Positions 27,001 to 35,476 of a stretch of 64,000 nt of DNA are shown one piece after another. A program made the translations under genes and the position numbers. The notes under the pieces are model-generated. The model did not search any database, was not told where the DNA came from, and saw only the letters and a list, made by a program, of their open reading frames with translations. This DNA is from Caldifarciminota bacterium SM23_42. Lineage in GTDB: Bacteria > Hydrothermota > Tepidihabitantia > SM23-42. Location of the stretch: the NCBI GenBank assembly GCA_001303785.1, contig LJUJ01000022.1:1-64000 (forward strand), read 5' to 3'. Within the stretch, counting starts at the first letter, position 1. Each line of letters starts with the position of its first letter.

Positions 27001-27906
27001 CATAGGTATGGTGAGTTCAACAACTGGAAAATCAGCGGTTGCTCCTGGCCCACCATACGCACCCATATCATTTCTTGTGCCATCCGGATCATTATACTGA
27101 GGTAATGGATTACCTGAGTCAATACACGGAGATCCTGGTTGCAGATGATAATCATCGTTCGGCTCATCTACATAAAGGGGGTCGATAGATATACTACCTT
27201 GCCCCGACGAACAATAGTGATAATTTTGACCGTTATTCCACACATCGTTGTATGAGAGATCAGTAGGGATACTGGAATTAACGCAACCTATCCCATACGT
27301 GGTGTTTCCTGTGACGATGTTATTCATAATGGTGGGCAGGTATCCGCCGCTATCATATATGCCGATGTTATTATTTGCAATTGTGTTATTAATTATATCC
27401 GATGCTGAACTTACACCTATCCCGGTGTACGTATTATCTATAACCACATTATTGTGCAAAAATGCCGCTGACTGATTCCACATGACGATACCCTGGTCAT
27501 TGCCTTCGACTCGATTATTGCAAATCTCTGGTGCGGCACCGCTATTGCAGAAGATACCTCCACCACCTGGCATACTTCCACCATTGCTGGCACCGGTAAT
27601 TGTGAATGCTTGAAGCTTTGTGGTGTTCGTAATGTCGTTACCAACAGCTGTCACCACGTCACCCGGGTCGTTACCGCCATCGATTATTGATACGCCTTCT
27701 CCTGCTCCCTTTACGACTACTTCAGCCTTCAGTGCTATCTCTTCATAATATGTTCCTGGCGCAACCAAAACTACATCACCGGCATTTGCTGCGTCTATTC
27801 CTGCCTGTATAGTTGGATAATCACCAGGAACGTGTATTACATCCGCAAAAATATATCCGGTTGGAAGTATTACCAGCGAAATGCATACTAAGATGGATTT
27901 ATTCAT
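24082..27906 (-). CDS. Giant secreted beta-helix/VCBS-repeat surface protein with sorting domain
   Basis: 1,274 residues from ATG 27906, chosen for its GGAGG and signal peptide (MNKSILVCISLVILPTG). Order of modules: a right-handed parallel beta-helix (VPGDYPTIQAGIDAANAGD, about 25-270), a Big_5/SbsA Ig-like domain, about eight FG-GAP/VCBS repeats with DxDGDxDxxxAN calcium loops, a second Big_5-like domain (DVSATFNLEVDSTTL), six or more further FG-GAP repeats, then a type IX C-terminal sorting domain (YPNPFCRTVSIRL, KIYEVSGRLVKQF, SGVYFLKLQ). Probably a surface adhesin or matrix protein. One repeat near residue 1,090 is shortened (VYSNDCTYASPIGY). The DNA is more AT-rich than the housekeeping genes. 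Confidence 0.9.
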   Translation of the reverse strand: MNKSILVCISLVILPTGYIFADVIHVPGDYPTIQAGIDAANAGDVVLVAPGTYYEEIALKAEVVVKGAGEGVSIIDGGNDPGDVVTAVGNDITNTTKLQAFTITGASNGGSMPGGGGIFCNSGAAPEICNNRVEGNDQGIVMWNQSAAFLHNNVVIDNTYTGIGVSSASDIINNTIANNNIGIYDSGGYLPTIMNNIVTGNTTYGIGCVNSSIPTDLSYNDVWNNGQNYHYCSSGQGSISIDPLYVDEPNDDYHLQPGSPCIDSGNPLPQYNDPDGTRNDMGAYGGPGATADFPVVELTIPMQNEVNVIDTTDVSAMFNIDMNPASFNANTVRLSGHLTGQHEGVITYESLARMITINPDAGFERGEWGTMILTSGIQSASGDSLSGFVWQFVTRVDSGSGMFVLSSEYESGTHPITEAAADLNADGYIDIAVANTISNDVTIFIGNGDGSFQSAVNYDVGTQPEGICASDFNEDGNLDLATVNQGSANATILLGNGDGTFTLGGNYGASSSPHAVFGGDFNGDGHFDLVAANMYADSVSILIGNGDGSFNPPTQHAVGDMPLTVVSGDFDNDGDCDIATANANSNNVSILLGDGDGNFSPASHYAVGTTPWALCISELNGDGNIDLAVTNYDSDNVSRLLGNGDGTFGSTVHYSVGDEPMGLCSADFNGDGELDLAVANLLSNDVSVLLGNASGGFEPAIEYATGTSPSSVIYADFDNDYDLDLASISHDVDSIAILLNESALNVTTTDPMQNQLDVSLASDVSATFNLEVDSTTLNDSTFIAHGSQSGFHMGMIGYNSATSTVSLDPAADFVDGEVVTAVLTKDIQSLVGPYLGGFVWDFTSEVSTQSDGTFGNPLNFVPGNEPRGIFVADFDSDWDIDIAVTSNPNSVVVLLNNGDGTFAAPAYTSVQGDPIALYGADFDSDGDIDLASAHNEPGTSHLVILKNNGNGVFTVFATYAPATLGQNLSGGDVDTDGDIDLVMTDGWGSGNNVRVMLNNGDGSYAGPYTYTAGTWARGVAVKDVDNDGDLDLGVTNAGNDDISILLNDGDGNFPGLVNYTVGDNPTAVYSNDCTYASPIGYTTGTNTRALHGGDFDGDGDIDLTASNYGTNTVAVLLNMGDGTFDSLATYTVGNSPWGIMSADFDLDGALDIACANYNSNNVTILYNTGVGIEENKQSNVAIFLEVYPNPFCRTVSIRLGYQTIKNRETPSLKIYEVSGRLVKQFSLPSDYCLVPTVISWDGADNLDRKVPSGVYFLKLQAGDYSATEKLLLIR

Positions 27907-27922
27907 TACTGCCTCCGTGTTT

Positions 27923-27951
27923 ATTGTATAGCTAACAATTAGTGGTGTCAA
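27923..27951 (-). promoter_or_regulatory. Promoter of the VCBS surface gene
   Basis: Minus strand TTGACA, 17-nt spacer, TACAAT, then AAACAC and GGAGG before the ATG at 27906: a leadered mRNA with Shine-Dalgarno. Confidence 0.75.
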
Positions 27952-28369
27952 CAGTCTTATGTGACTGCCAACAGATATCGTTATCACTTCTCGAGGAATG
28001 AAAAGAAGGCACTAATCAGAACAGAAACGCTTGATTAGAATCCGAAGTTTACTGAAATGATGCCAATATTGACGTTGAGGCAACTGGTTGTCTAGATCTG
28101 CGGATTATGAGTCCGCAACGGCTAGCTCGTAATAGGGCGATGGACTCGCAGCCCGTCAAGCTTATGAATATGTTAGTAAAGATATAAGAATTCAATACTT
28201 TGCTAGACACACTCCATCGATGAAGTTACATGTGCCAGAGCTGTGCCAAATTTTCACTCCAGTCTATAAGATATACATCCAAAATATGGACAAAAATAAT
28301 TAATTCTTATGTATAATTCTCACCATCTTATATAATATGGCTAAGAGGGCTATAAATTTACTTAATCAC
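27952..28369. other. Gene-free AT-rich region
   Basis: No supported gene in about 420 bp. The only notable structure is a hairpin at 28099-28117 that reads on the minus strand as an anticodon arm with loop CTCATAA (anticodon CAT), but acceptor, D and T arms cannot be built around it. Confidence 0.5.
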
Positions 28370-28397
28370 TTGACACCGTACCTGGACAAGCTATGAT
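28370..28397 (+). promoter_or_regulatory. Promoter of the subtilase pseudogene (leaderless)
   Basis: TTGACA, 16-nt spacer, TATGAT, TATCAA (6 nt), ATG 28404. Confidence 0.75.
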
Positions 28398-28403
28398 TAT
28401 CAA

Positions 28404-30607
28404 ATGAAGTTTTGCGTATTGGTTTTAGTAATCGTGTACCTCGGTGCTACAGATATTCATAGACACAGCTCTGTAAAACAGTGTCCAGTATTCCCTGATG
28501 AGAATTCGACCGTCATTTCCTTTTCGAATGGCATTGTCTTCGACACAAGAAACGGAGAACCTGATTTGCCAGAAAATATGAGTATTTCCAACAATCAAAT
28601 TGAAGGGTATTATCTAATCCAATTAAAAGGTCCAATCTTCAAGGAATATGTCGATGAAATAAGAACAATCGGTCTCAAGGTCATTGGTTATATTCCAAAA
28701 TATACACTGATCGTGTATGGCGGACATGATGGAATATTGGCTGCCAAAGAAAAGGCCTTTGTTCAATGGACGGGAATATTTCAACCAGCTTATAAATTAA
28801 CTAAAGAGTTATTCGATGCTAAAGGACATGACCATGTAGTGATTCAAACATCTCCGATCGAATCTGTGACGGAAATTGCAGAGCAAATACGAAAACTTGG
28901 GTTTGAGGTTATAAGAATCATCGATCATGATTTATGTAAAACAATTGATGTTTATATTGATCTTGAGCGAGTCGATAAGATTGCTCAGATTACAGGTGTA
29001 TTGTGGATACAGCTCTGGACCGAGCCGACATTTTGTAATGACAACTGTCAATGGGTCACTCAAACTGGGTGGTATTCGTCAGTACCATCCAACCCAGGTG
29101 CAAGGCGAGTATGGTTCAGTGGAGTGGTAGGTGCTGGAGTTGTGCTAAGCACTACTGACTCTGCACGGCTGCAGGGAATGATACAACACTTGGCAATAGT
29201 GATTATGATGGCATGGCAAAACAGGCAAAGATATATTTCATCGACGTTGTCAACCCTACATCTTTTGTTATTCCTTATAATTTAGCCGCAATGTATGATA
29301 CAATTCATCTTGGTCGTGGACTTCCTTATACTATTCTACAGCATTCGGGGAGCTGGGGATGGGGTAATGCAAGTGGTGCTTATTGTATACCTGATGCAGC
29401 AACTGATGCGTATTCCTATGCTCATCCTGACTTTTTAAACATTTACGCTGCCGGTAATGAGTCATCAAGTTACAGGATCAGAAACCCCGGTATTGCCAAA
29501 AATTTAATTACTGTAGGTGCAACTCAGAATAGCACTTCTTCGAATTTGATTGCATCGTTTTCAAGCCGAGGACCTGCAGAAGATCAGAGAATAAAACCTA
29601 CTCTCATGGCACCTGGTCAAGATATTTGGTCAGCATATTACGCGGGTACAAGTGGCTACATGAGTGGCAATGGCACAAGTATGGCTACGCCTGCAGTAAA
29701 TGGTTCAGTTGCTTTGATGCGTCAGTACTTGCTGGCTGGTTATTATCCATCAGGGTGTGCAAATCCTGATGATTCGATTAAATATCAAAGTGCTGCATTA
29801 CTCAGAGCCATGGCGATTGTATCATGCGATCCTAATGTGAGTGGTTGGAGTATTCCAAATTACAATACAGGCTGGGGTCGGATCGATGTTGATAGTGTGC
29901 TCTATTTTTCTGGTGACAGTCGCAAATCTATAATACTTGATGATACCGTTGGTATAAACACGGGCCAGTCAATTATAGATTCTTTTATTGTTAACTCTCA
30001 GATTCCATTGCGTGTTAGTTTAGTATGGACGGATACTGCAGCAGCACCCAATGCCAATCCTACACTTGTAAATGACCTTGACTTAGAGCTCATAGCTCCT
30101 GATGCGACTTACTACCACGGTAACCAATATTCAGGTGGTCAGTCAATATCCAATCCAAGCGATCGGGATCGTGTTAATGTTGAGGAGTGTTGTAGAGTTG
30201 ATGTTCCTCAAACAGGGACATGGAGAATAGCTGTTATTGGCCAACAGGTTGTTTTTGGAGATCAATCCTTTGCCTACGTCATTACAGGTGGAATTGAACC
30301 GATAGTCGGTATTACAGAAAAAGATTTTACACTTGGGCAAAATGCCACAAAACTTGGTTTATGTGTTTATCCAAATTTAGTTAGAAAAGAATGTATAATA
30401 AGATACGTTTTACCTCAACAGAATAAGGTTAACGTATCAATGTATGACGCAACGGGAAAATTAATTGAGACAATTGTAAATGAAATTCAAGATAATGGTA
30501 CTCATTTTCAGCCAATCAGATTTGTAGATTTAGCCCAGGGTGTTTATTTTATTAAGCTCATTGCGGGCGAACAGTCGATTGTCGAGAAACTTGTTTTTCT
30601 TAGATAA
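28404..30607 (+). pseudogene. Decayed S8 subtilisin-like protease with sorting domain
   Basis: Two frames of one gene. The first (from 28404) has a signal peptide and a long prodomain, then GAGVVLSTTDS, where the Asp of the catalytic triad stands in TTDTG of homologues. The second frame reads (G)TAAGNDTTLGNSDYDGMAK at about 29170, the end of the HGT(H/A)AG loop, then IYFIDV, AAGNESS, GNGTSMATPAVNG with the catalytic Ser, a P-domain-like region and a sorting domain (VYPNLVRKECII, MYDATGKLIETI, GVYFIKLI). Between DS and GT some 40-50 residues with the catalytic His are missing and the frame shifts, at about 29158-29175. No complete protease can be made. AT-rich like its neighbour. Confidence 0.85.
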
Positions 30608-30625
30608 AGCACAAAGGTCGACCAC

Positions 30626-30752
30626 AAACCAACCTGTCGTAGATCCTCCCAGGAGGGCTATATTATACTAACTTTCGATAGTGGAAATAGCCGATATTTG
30701 GCAATTTTTTGTATGTTACGTAGGTTATTGATATTCTTTGTCAACTTTTGAT
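30626..30752 (+). repeat. Dispersed intergenic repeat, copy B
   Basis: Begins 18 bp after the subtilase stop. Core blocks CAACCTGTCGTAGATC, CCTCCCAGGAGGG and GTGGAAATAGCC match copy A at 23336. CCTCC-CA-GGAGG is a small hairpin. The remaining bases to 30884 show nothing recognisable. Confidence 0.7.
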
Positions 30753-30884
30753 CTGTGGGAACGGACGTGGACTTCTCAACCCAGTGCTCTCTCCGTTCTC
30801 TCTGAGTCCTTTTCTGTCCCCTGAAGCTATGTCCAAAGCCTACCCTCGTGGCGTAACCGCCCGCAGTATTGCCTTACTCCGTTG

Positions 30885-31325
30885 CTATTCGAGCTCGATC
30901 TCTACCGGATAACTGACCGGGCCGAGAATTGTGTTTATATACGCCCTCGCTTCAACTCGGTAAGCGGCTGTCTTGAGTTGCATTGCCTCTACCAATGCCT
31001 GTCCAATCTTGTTGTATTCCAGAGTGATCGTAGTGGCGAATTGCTTTGATTGCTTGGCTGGTATACTGATTGCATTGCCTGTTGTGCCCGAAAAAACATC
31101 CATACTATTCACGTAGAAAGTATAGACGAATTTATCGAGCAAGGCATCAATACTATTCGGGTTGTCCACCTTAATATCAAAGTCGACTTTCACGCTTGAA
31201 AAGGTGAAATTGTAGGGCCTGACAGAAACGAGAAAGAACTTGCACTCCTTTATGGCCACCCGTTGTTGAACTGCCGTACAGGATAGAAACAGACAAATCA
31301 TGAAAAGATATATGCTCTTGATCAT
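30885..31325 (-). CDS. LEA14-like (LEA type 2) lipoprotein
   Basis: 146 residues. Signal with lipobox (FMICLFLSC; Cys at about 16). The rest is one LEA-2/WHy beta-sandwich: SSVKVDFDIKVDNPNSIDAL, FVYTFYVNSMDVFSG, IPAKQSKQFATTITLEY. Such domains occur in bacterial periplasmic lipoproteins of unknown function. Divergent from the P5C dehydrogenase operon. The start is fixed by a -10 box 6 nt upstream. Confidence 0.83.
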   Translation of the reverse strand: MIKSIYLFMICLFLSCTAVQQRVAIKECKFFLVSVRPYNFTFSSVKVDFDIKVDNPNSIDALLDKFVYTFYVNSMDVFSGTTGNAISIPAKQSKQFATTITLEYNKIGQALVEAMQLKTAAYRVEARAYINTILGPVSYPVEIELE

Positions 31326-31331
31326 GATATT

Positions 31332-31359
31332 ACTATACCCACACTAGGAGCAAAGTCAA
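31332..31359 (-). promoter_or_regulatory. Promoter of the LEA14-like gene (leaderless)
   Basis: Minus strand TTGACT, 16-nt spacer, TATAGT, AATATC (6 nt), ATG 31325. Confidence 0.8.
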
Positions 31360-31437
31360 GAATGAAGCCGTGTGCGTGCGAATGATTAAGCGATAATGAA
31401 TCAATCGCTTGATAATTCGGGATTCGCCCATATTTGC

Positions 31438-31465
31438 TTGACTTCAGAATATCCGTGACTATAAT
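31438..31465 (+). promoter_or_regulatory. Promoter of the P5C dehydrogenase-glnA operon
   Basis: TTGACT, 16-nt spacer, TATAAT, then GGACATGAAGGAGGATTG and the ATG at 31484. The leader holds AAGGAGGA. A four-codon frame (Met-Lys-Glu-Asp-stop, 31470-31484) covers the ribosome site and ends as TGATG on the real start. Confidence 0.8.
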
Positions 31466-31483
31466 GGACATGAAGGAGGATTG

Positions 31484-33088
31484 ATGAAAGCATTCAAAAC
31501 TGAAAAATACAACGATTTTACCAAAGCAGCAAATCGACAGAAGATGGAAAAAGCGATTGCCCAGGTTGAATCCAAATTCGGCAAAGAATACAGTATAATA
31601 ATCGGCGGTGAAAGGATTAGATTAGACAGCAAATTTTATTCATATAACCCTTCAAAAAAGGGTGAAGTTATCGGGACCTTTCAGAAGGCAGACGAGCCGA
31701 CGGCCGAGCGCGCCATGCAAGTCGCTCTTGAGACTTTCGAATCCTGGCGATATACCCCAGCCAAAACCAGGGCAAACTATCTATTTAAAATGGCAAATAT
31801 CATGCGCAGGCGGCGTTTTGAGCTGAACGCTTGGATGGTTCTTGAAGAAGGCAAGAACTGGCTTGAAGCCGACGCCGACGTTGCCGAGGCAATTGATTTT
31901 TGTGACTATTATGCACTTGAGGCTTTAAGATATGATGAAGGACCAAAGCTCTACAAATTCCCGGGGGAAATCAACAAACAGGTCTACATTCCACTCGGAG
32001 TAGGTATTGTAATCCCGCCCTGGAATTTTCCATTGGCAATCTTAACCGGCATGACAACCGCGGCTTTCGTCAGCGGCAACACCGTTATTCTGAAACCATC
32101 AAGTGATTCGCCGGGAATTGCCGCCATGTTTATGGAGATTGTGGAAGAGGCAAAGGTGCCCGTGGGTGTTGTCAATTTTCTAACCGGACCCGGGGCTATA
32201 GCAGGTGATTATCTGGTCCGACATCCAAAAACGCGATTCGTTGCATTTACCGGCTCAAAACCTGTTGGCCTGCGTATCGTTGAGCAAGCTGGTAAAACAC
32301 AACCTGGTCAGATATGGATAAAGAGGGTTGTCGCTGAAATGGGTGGAAAGGATTTGATTATTGTGGATTCAGAGGCTGATATCGACAGTGCTGTAGCAGG
32401 CGTCAGAACTTCAGCATTCGGATTTCAAGGTCAGAAATGTTCTGCTTGCTCACGCTTGATCCTTGATGATAAAGTCTACGATAAGTTCATGAAGAAATTC
32501 ATCCCCACTGTTGAGGCAATAACAGTTGGTCCAACCAAAGATCCTGGTAATTACATGGGGCCTGTAATCAATGAATCTGCTTATAATTCGATACTTGAAT
32601 ATATCAAGATCGGAAAATCCGAAGGAACGTTGGTCTGCGGTGGTGAACCAGCGCCGGGTAATGGATGGTTCATAAGACCGACCGTTATTACAGATATTGA
32701 AAGCCGCCATAGGGTCTTCCAGGAAGAGATTTTTGGCCCAGTACTCGGCGTCACACGAGCGAGAGACTTTAGCCATGCGGTACAGCTAGCCAATGACTCC
32801 GAATACGGACTCACTGGTGCAGTGTATACGAAGAATAAAAACAAAATAGAAAAGGCAAAGCGCGAAGTTTTTGTCGGCAATCTCTATATTAACCGCAAAT
32901 GCACTGGTGCCCTGGTTGGCATCCAGCCGTTTGGCGGCTTCAACATGTCCGGGACTGACTCTAAAGCTGGCGGACCTGACTATCTCATGCTTTTCACACA
33001 GGCAAAAGCGATCGCTGAATACGTTGGAGCCAAGAAGAAAAGCAAGAAAACTACGCGTCGAACCGCCAAGAGGAAACGGAGAAAATAA
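31484..33088 (+). CDS. 1-pyrroline-5-carboxylate (glutamate semialdehyde) dehydrogenase
   Basis: 534 residues, aldehyde dehydrogenase superfamily, closest by eye to the RocA/PutA-C type that oxidises glutamate semialdehyde to glutamate with NAD. Key sites: IPPWNFPLAILTGM, AFTGSKPVGLRI, catalytic Glu in VVAEMGGKD, catalytic Cys in GFQGQKCSACSR, and the C-terminal QPFGGFNMSGTDSKAGGPDY. The last about 15 residues form an unusual Lys/Arg tail (KKKSKKTTRRTAKRKRRK). ATG 31484 is chosen for its AAGGAGGA; a TTG just before is the alternative. Its stop overlaps the glnA start (TAATG), linking proline/arginine breakdown to glutamine synthesis. Confidence 0.92.
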   Translation: MKAFKTEKYNDFTKAANRQKMEKAIAQVESKFGKEYSIIIGGERIRLDSKFYSYNPSKKGEVIGTFQKADEPTAERAMQVALETFESWRYTPAKTRANYLFKMANIMRRRRFELNAWMVLEEGKNWLEADADVAEAIDFCDYYALEALRYDEGPKLYKFPGEINKQVYIPLGVGIVIPPWNFPLAILTGMTTAAFVSGNTVILKPSSDSPGIAAMFMEIVEEAKVPVGVVNFLTGPGAIAGDYLVRHPKTRFVAFTGSKPVGLRIVEQAGKTQPGQIWIKRVVAEMGGKDLIIVDSEADIDSAVAGVRTSAFGFQGQKCSACSRLILDDKVYDKFMKKFIPTVEAITVGPTKDPGNYMGPVINESAYNSILEYIKIGKSEGTLVCGGEPAPGNGWFIRPTVITDIESRHRVFQEEIFGPVLGVTRARDFSHAVQLANDSEYGLTGAVYTKNKNKIEKAKREVFVGNLYINRKCTGALVGIQPFGGFNMSGTDSKAGGPDYLMLFTQAKAIAEYVGAKKKSKKTTRRTAKRKRRK

Positions 33089-34404
33089 TGATCGACCCAA
33101 TCTTCAAGAAAATAGAAAAAAAGAAAATAAAATTCATTGACCTCTGGTTTTCTGATGTACTTGGTTCAGTCAAAAGTGAAACGATTCCTGTCCAGCATCT
33201 GAAGAAAACTCTAAAAGAAGGTATTTGGTTTGACGGCTCATCGGTTGAGGGCTTTGGACGCATCTTTGAGAGTGACATGTATCTTGTACCAGATCCAGCA
33301 ACATTTGCGATCATTCCGAGGGACGAAGAGAGAACCGCACGCTTCATATGCGATGTCTACGCACCAGACCACAGACCCGCACCAGTTGATCCACGGTCAA
33401 TACTGAAAGCCAACCTTGGTAAGTTGCACAAGGAGGGAATGGAATTCTACGTAGGGGCTGAACTTGAATTCTACCTGTTCAAGCGAGACGGTGATACCGT
33501 ACTCACCCTTCCCCACGACCGGGTTGGCTATTTTGACCTGGGCGGTGACCTGGCATTGAAGATACGAAAAACAATGTGTGATCGCCTTCAGGAATTCGGC
33601 ATCGAAGTCGAAGCCGGACATCACGAAGTTGGTAAGGGTCAACACGAAATTGACCTCCTGTACGCAAACGCTCTGACGCTGGCCGACAACATTCTAACGG
33701 CACGTATGGTAATCAAACAGGTCGCCGAAGAATATGGCCTCTACGCTACCTTCATGCCTAAACCCATATTCGGAGCAGCCGGCAACGGGATGCACATTCA
33801 TCAAAGTATCTTCAGAAACAAGAAAAACCTTTTTGCTGACTCCAGAGACAGTTATGGGCTTTCTGACCTGGCCTACGGCTATCTGGCGGGCGTACTAAAA
33901 TCCATGAAAGAGATAAGCGTCATTACCTCACCATTGGTCAACTCTTACAAGCGGCTCGTGTCCGGATTTGAAGCACCCGTGTATATATGCTGGGGACGCA
34001 TGAATCGTTCCGCGTTGATCCGCGTTCCAAAAATAAGTCGTCAGAAGTTCAACAGCACGCGTGTCGAACTCCGTTCCTGCGATCCATCAGCAAACCCGTA
34101 TCTCGTGTTCGCCACCGTACTCAGGGCGGGTCTAGAAGGAATCAACAACAAGAACAAACCTCCGAAGCCGGTCGAGGAGAATGTATACAAGCTCGAAACC
34201 AATGTGTTAAAGGATAAGGGTATTGACCTTCTACCGCGTTCACTTTGGGAAGCGTTGGAATACTACAGCCAAAGCAAAGTTGCAAAAAGTGCGCTTGGTG
34301 AAATGCTCTTCCAGAGGTACTACGACATAAAGCTCAAAGAATGGGATGAATATTCAATTCAGGTATCCAAATGGGAGGTCGATAAATACCTGGAGCTGTA
34401 TTAA
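33088..34404 (+). CDS. glnA: Glutamine synthetase type I
   Basis: Makes glutamine from glutamate, ammonia and ATP. 438 residues, the short GSI-alpha size. Motifs: FDGSSVEGFGRIFESDMYL, GAELEFYLF, HHEVGKGQHEID, GNGMHIHQSI, NSYKRLVSGFEAP, NRSALIRVP and RSCDPSANPYL. The adenylylation loop typical of GSI-beta (NLYDLPPEE-type Tyr) is not seen, which suggests control by feedback or by partner proteins. One-base overlap with the dehydrogenase gene puts product and next substrate in a single operon. Confidence 0.96.
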   Translation: MIDPIFKKIEKKKIKFIDLWFSDVLGSVKSETIPVQHLKKTLKEGIWFDGSSVEGFGRIFESDMYLVPDPATFAIIPRDEERTARFICDVYAPDHRPAPVDPRSILKANLGKLHKEGMEFYVGAELEFYLFKRDGDTVLTLPHDRVGYFDLGGDLALKIRKTMCDRLQEFGIEVEAGHHEVGKGQHEIDLLYANALTLADNILTARMVIKQVAEEYGLYATFMPKPIFGAAGNGMHIHQSIFRNKKNLFADSRDSYGLSDLAYGYLAGVLKSMKEISVITSPLVNSYKRLVSGFEAPVYICWGRMNRSALIRVPKISRQKFNSTRVELRSCDPSANPYLVFATVLRAGLEGINNKNKPPKPVEENVYKLETNVLKDKGIDLLPRSLWEALEYYSQSKVAKSALGEMLFQRYYDIKLKEWDEYSIQVSKWEVDKYLELY

Positions 34405-34437
34405 CTCGATGATTACGGCGATACGAATGAATAATGG

Positions 34438-34473
34438 ACGTGGCAGCTCGAAAGGGGCTGCCACGTTTTTTTT
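34438..34473 (+). terminator. Rho-independent terminator after glnA
   Basis: Perfect 10-bp stem ACGTGGCAGC (34438-34447) and GCTGCCACGT (34457-34466), 9-nt loop, run of eight T. The best terminator in the window. Confidence 0.95.
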
Positions 34474-34531
34474 ATTCATTATATTATCTATAATGAATGC
34501 TGGGTGTTTCTGTAAAATCAGCAGCGAATAG

Positions 34532-35101
34532 TTAAAAACGTTGACCGAATTTGTTACATGATACAATCTCACCGAGTGCCTTGCGCGGTCTCGGGGGTAT
34601 GCCGCCAATCGATGCCTTGCTTGACCGTTCGGCCGGATAACCAAGTACTAGCAGCGCCACGATCTTATATTTGCGAGGCAGTGCTAACAACCTTTGCAGT
34701 CTCGACTCTCCAAACCACCCCACCCAGCAAGTACCGATTCCCAGCTCGGTAGCGGCTAGAGTCATATGGGTCATCGCAATCGACACATCTATGAGATGAT
34801 TCTTATGACCCGCGAGCTGTGCGATGACATGAGTGAAAGCCTTGCTATAACAACCGATTATGACCAAAGGAGCATCCTTGATAAACGTGACGATACGCCG
34901 CGTTCCAACCGGCACGGTTCTTGGTATCTGCTTAATTATCGAGGGATCATCGACAACCACAAAATGCCAGGCTTGACGATTACTCGAGGAAGGTGCAAGC
35001 CTTCCTGCCTCTAAAATCTGTAGTATTCTCGCACGCTCTATCTTCTGTGTGGAGAATCTTCTGACACTCCTGCGCCACTGTATCGCCTTAAAAACATCCA
35101 T
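34532..35101 (-). CDS. Nitroreductase-family flavoprotein
   Basis: 189 residues. FMN-dependent NAD(P)H oxidoreductase fold: RRSVRRFSTQKIERA at the N-terminus, LAPSSSNRQAWHFVVV, AMTHMTLAATELGIGTCWVGWF and ALLVLGYPAE. The substrate is unknown; family members reduce nitro groups, quinones or flavin-linked substrates. An AGGAG lies 11 nt before the ATG. It is separated from the rnf genes by a decayed regulator. No clear promoter was found. Confidence 0.9.
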   Translation of the reverse strand: MDVFKAIQWRRSVRRFSTQKIERARILQILEAGRLAPSSSNRQAWHFVVVDDPSIIKQIPRTVPVGTRRIVTFIKDAPLVIIGCYSKAFTHVIAQLAGHKNHLIDVSIAMTHMTLAATELGIGTCWVGWFGESRLQRLLALPRKYKIVALLVLGYPAERSSKASIGGIPPRPRKALGEIVSCNKFGQRF

Positions 35102-35182
35102 AATTATGGTACTCCTTCGAAAGATCGATCATATCATTCACTCTGCGACAACATGCCTTGCCATAAATACCTGTTTTCTGGC

Positions 35183-35202
35183 ATTCTGGTAATTACCAGA
35201 AT
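35183..35202. promoter_or_regulatory. Perfect 20-bp palindrome, possible operator
   Basis: ATTCTGGTAATTACCAGAAT reads the same on both strands. It lies between the nitroreductase start and the end of the decayed ArsR-like gene. The preceding 15-mer TTCTGGCATTCTGGT (35176-35190) recurs at 35477-35491, on the other side of the pseudogene. Confidence 0.6.
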
Positions 35203-35208
35203 AGGAGA

Positions 35209-35443
35209 CTACCATTTCTTGACCCGCATCTTCTCTACAAACCCTTCGATACAATTCAAAACTTTAAGCAGGATAGGATCCTTCAAGAAATATATCTTCC
35301 GATTATCTGCAGTATTGTACCCGACCAAGTCAATCTTACGCAGATTTCGCAAGTATCTTCAGTATTTCGTAAGCTGTAGGATTGCCTAAGACTCGACAGA
35401 ATCTGGAGGCACGATAATGAGTCTCCAACATCTTCCTTCTCAT
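35209..35443 (-). pseudogene. ArsR-like winged-helix regulator with internal deletion
   Basis: From ATG 35443 the frame gives a normal start (MRRKMLETHYRASRF, CRVLGNPTAYEILKIL) and stops at TAA after about 35 codons. A second frame then gives the wing and C-terminal helix of the same family (RKIDLVGYNTADNRKIYFLK, LLKVLNCIEGFVEKM, RVKKW) to TAG at 35209. About 30 residues between them, the DNA-recognition helix-turn-helix, are missing and the frame is shifted. The promoter is intact. Confidence 0.75.
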
Positions 35444-35448
35444 ATTGT

Positions 35449-35476
35449 ATTATATGAATTCACAACATCTTGTCAA
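35449..35476 (-). promoter_or_regulatory. Promoter of the decayed ArsR-like gene (leaderless)
   Basis: Minus strand TTGACA, 16-nt spacer, TATAAT, 5 nt to ATG 35443. The -35 overlaps the stop codon of rnfA. Confidence 0.8.

Noticed and set aside
28099-28117. tRNA with anticodon CAT on the minus strand
   Set aside because: Only the anticodon arm (GCGGA-CTCATAA-TCCGC) fits; acceptor, D and T arms cannot be formed.
28228-28250. Second sigma-54 promoter on the minus strand (TGGCACAGCTCTGGC)
   Set aside because: The -12 element reads TGGC, not TTGC, and no gene starts within 300 bp downstream.
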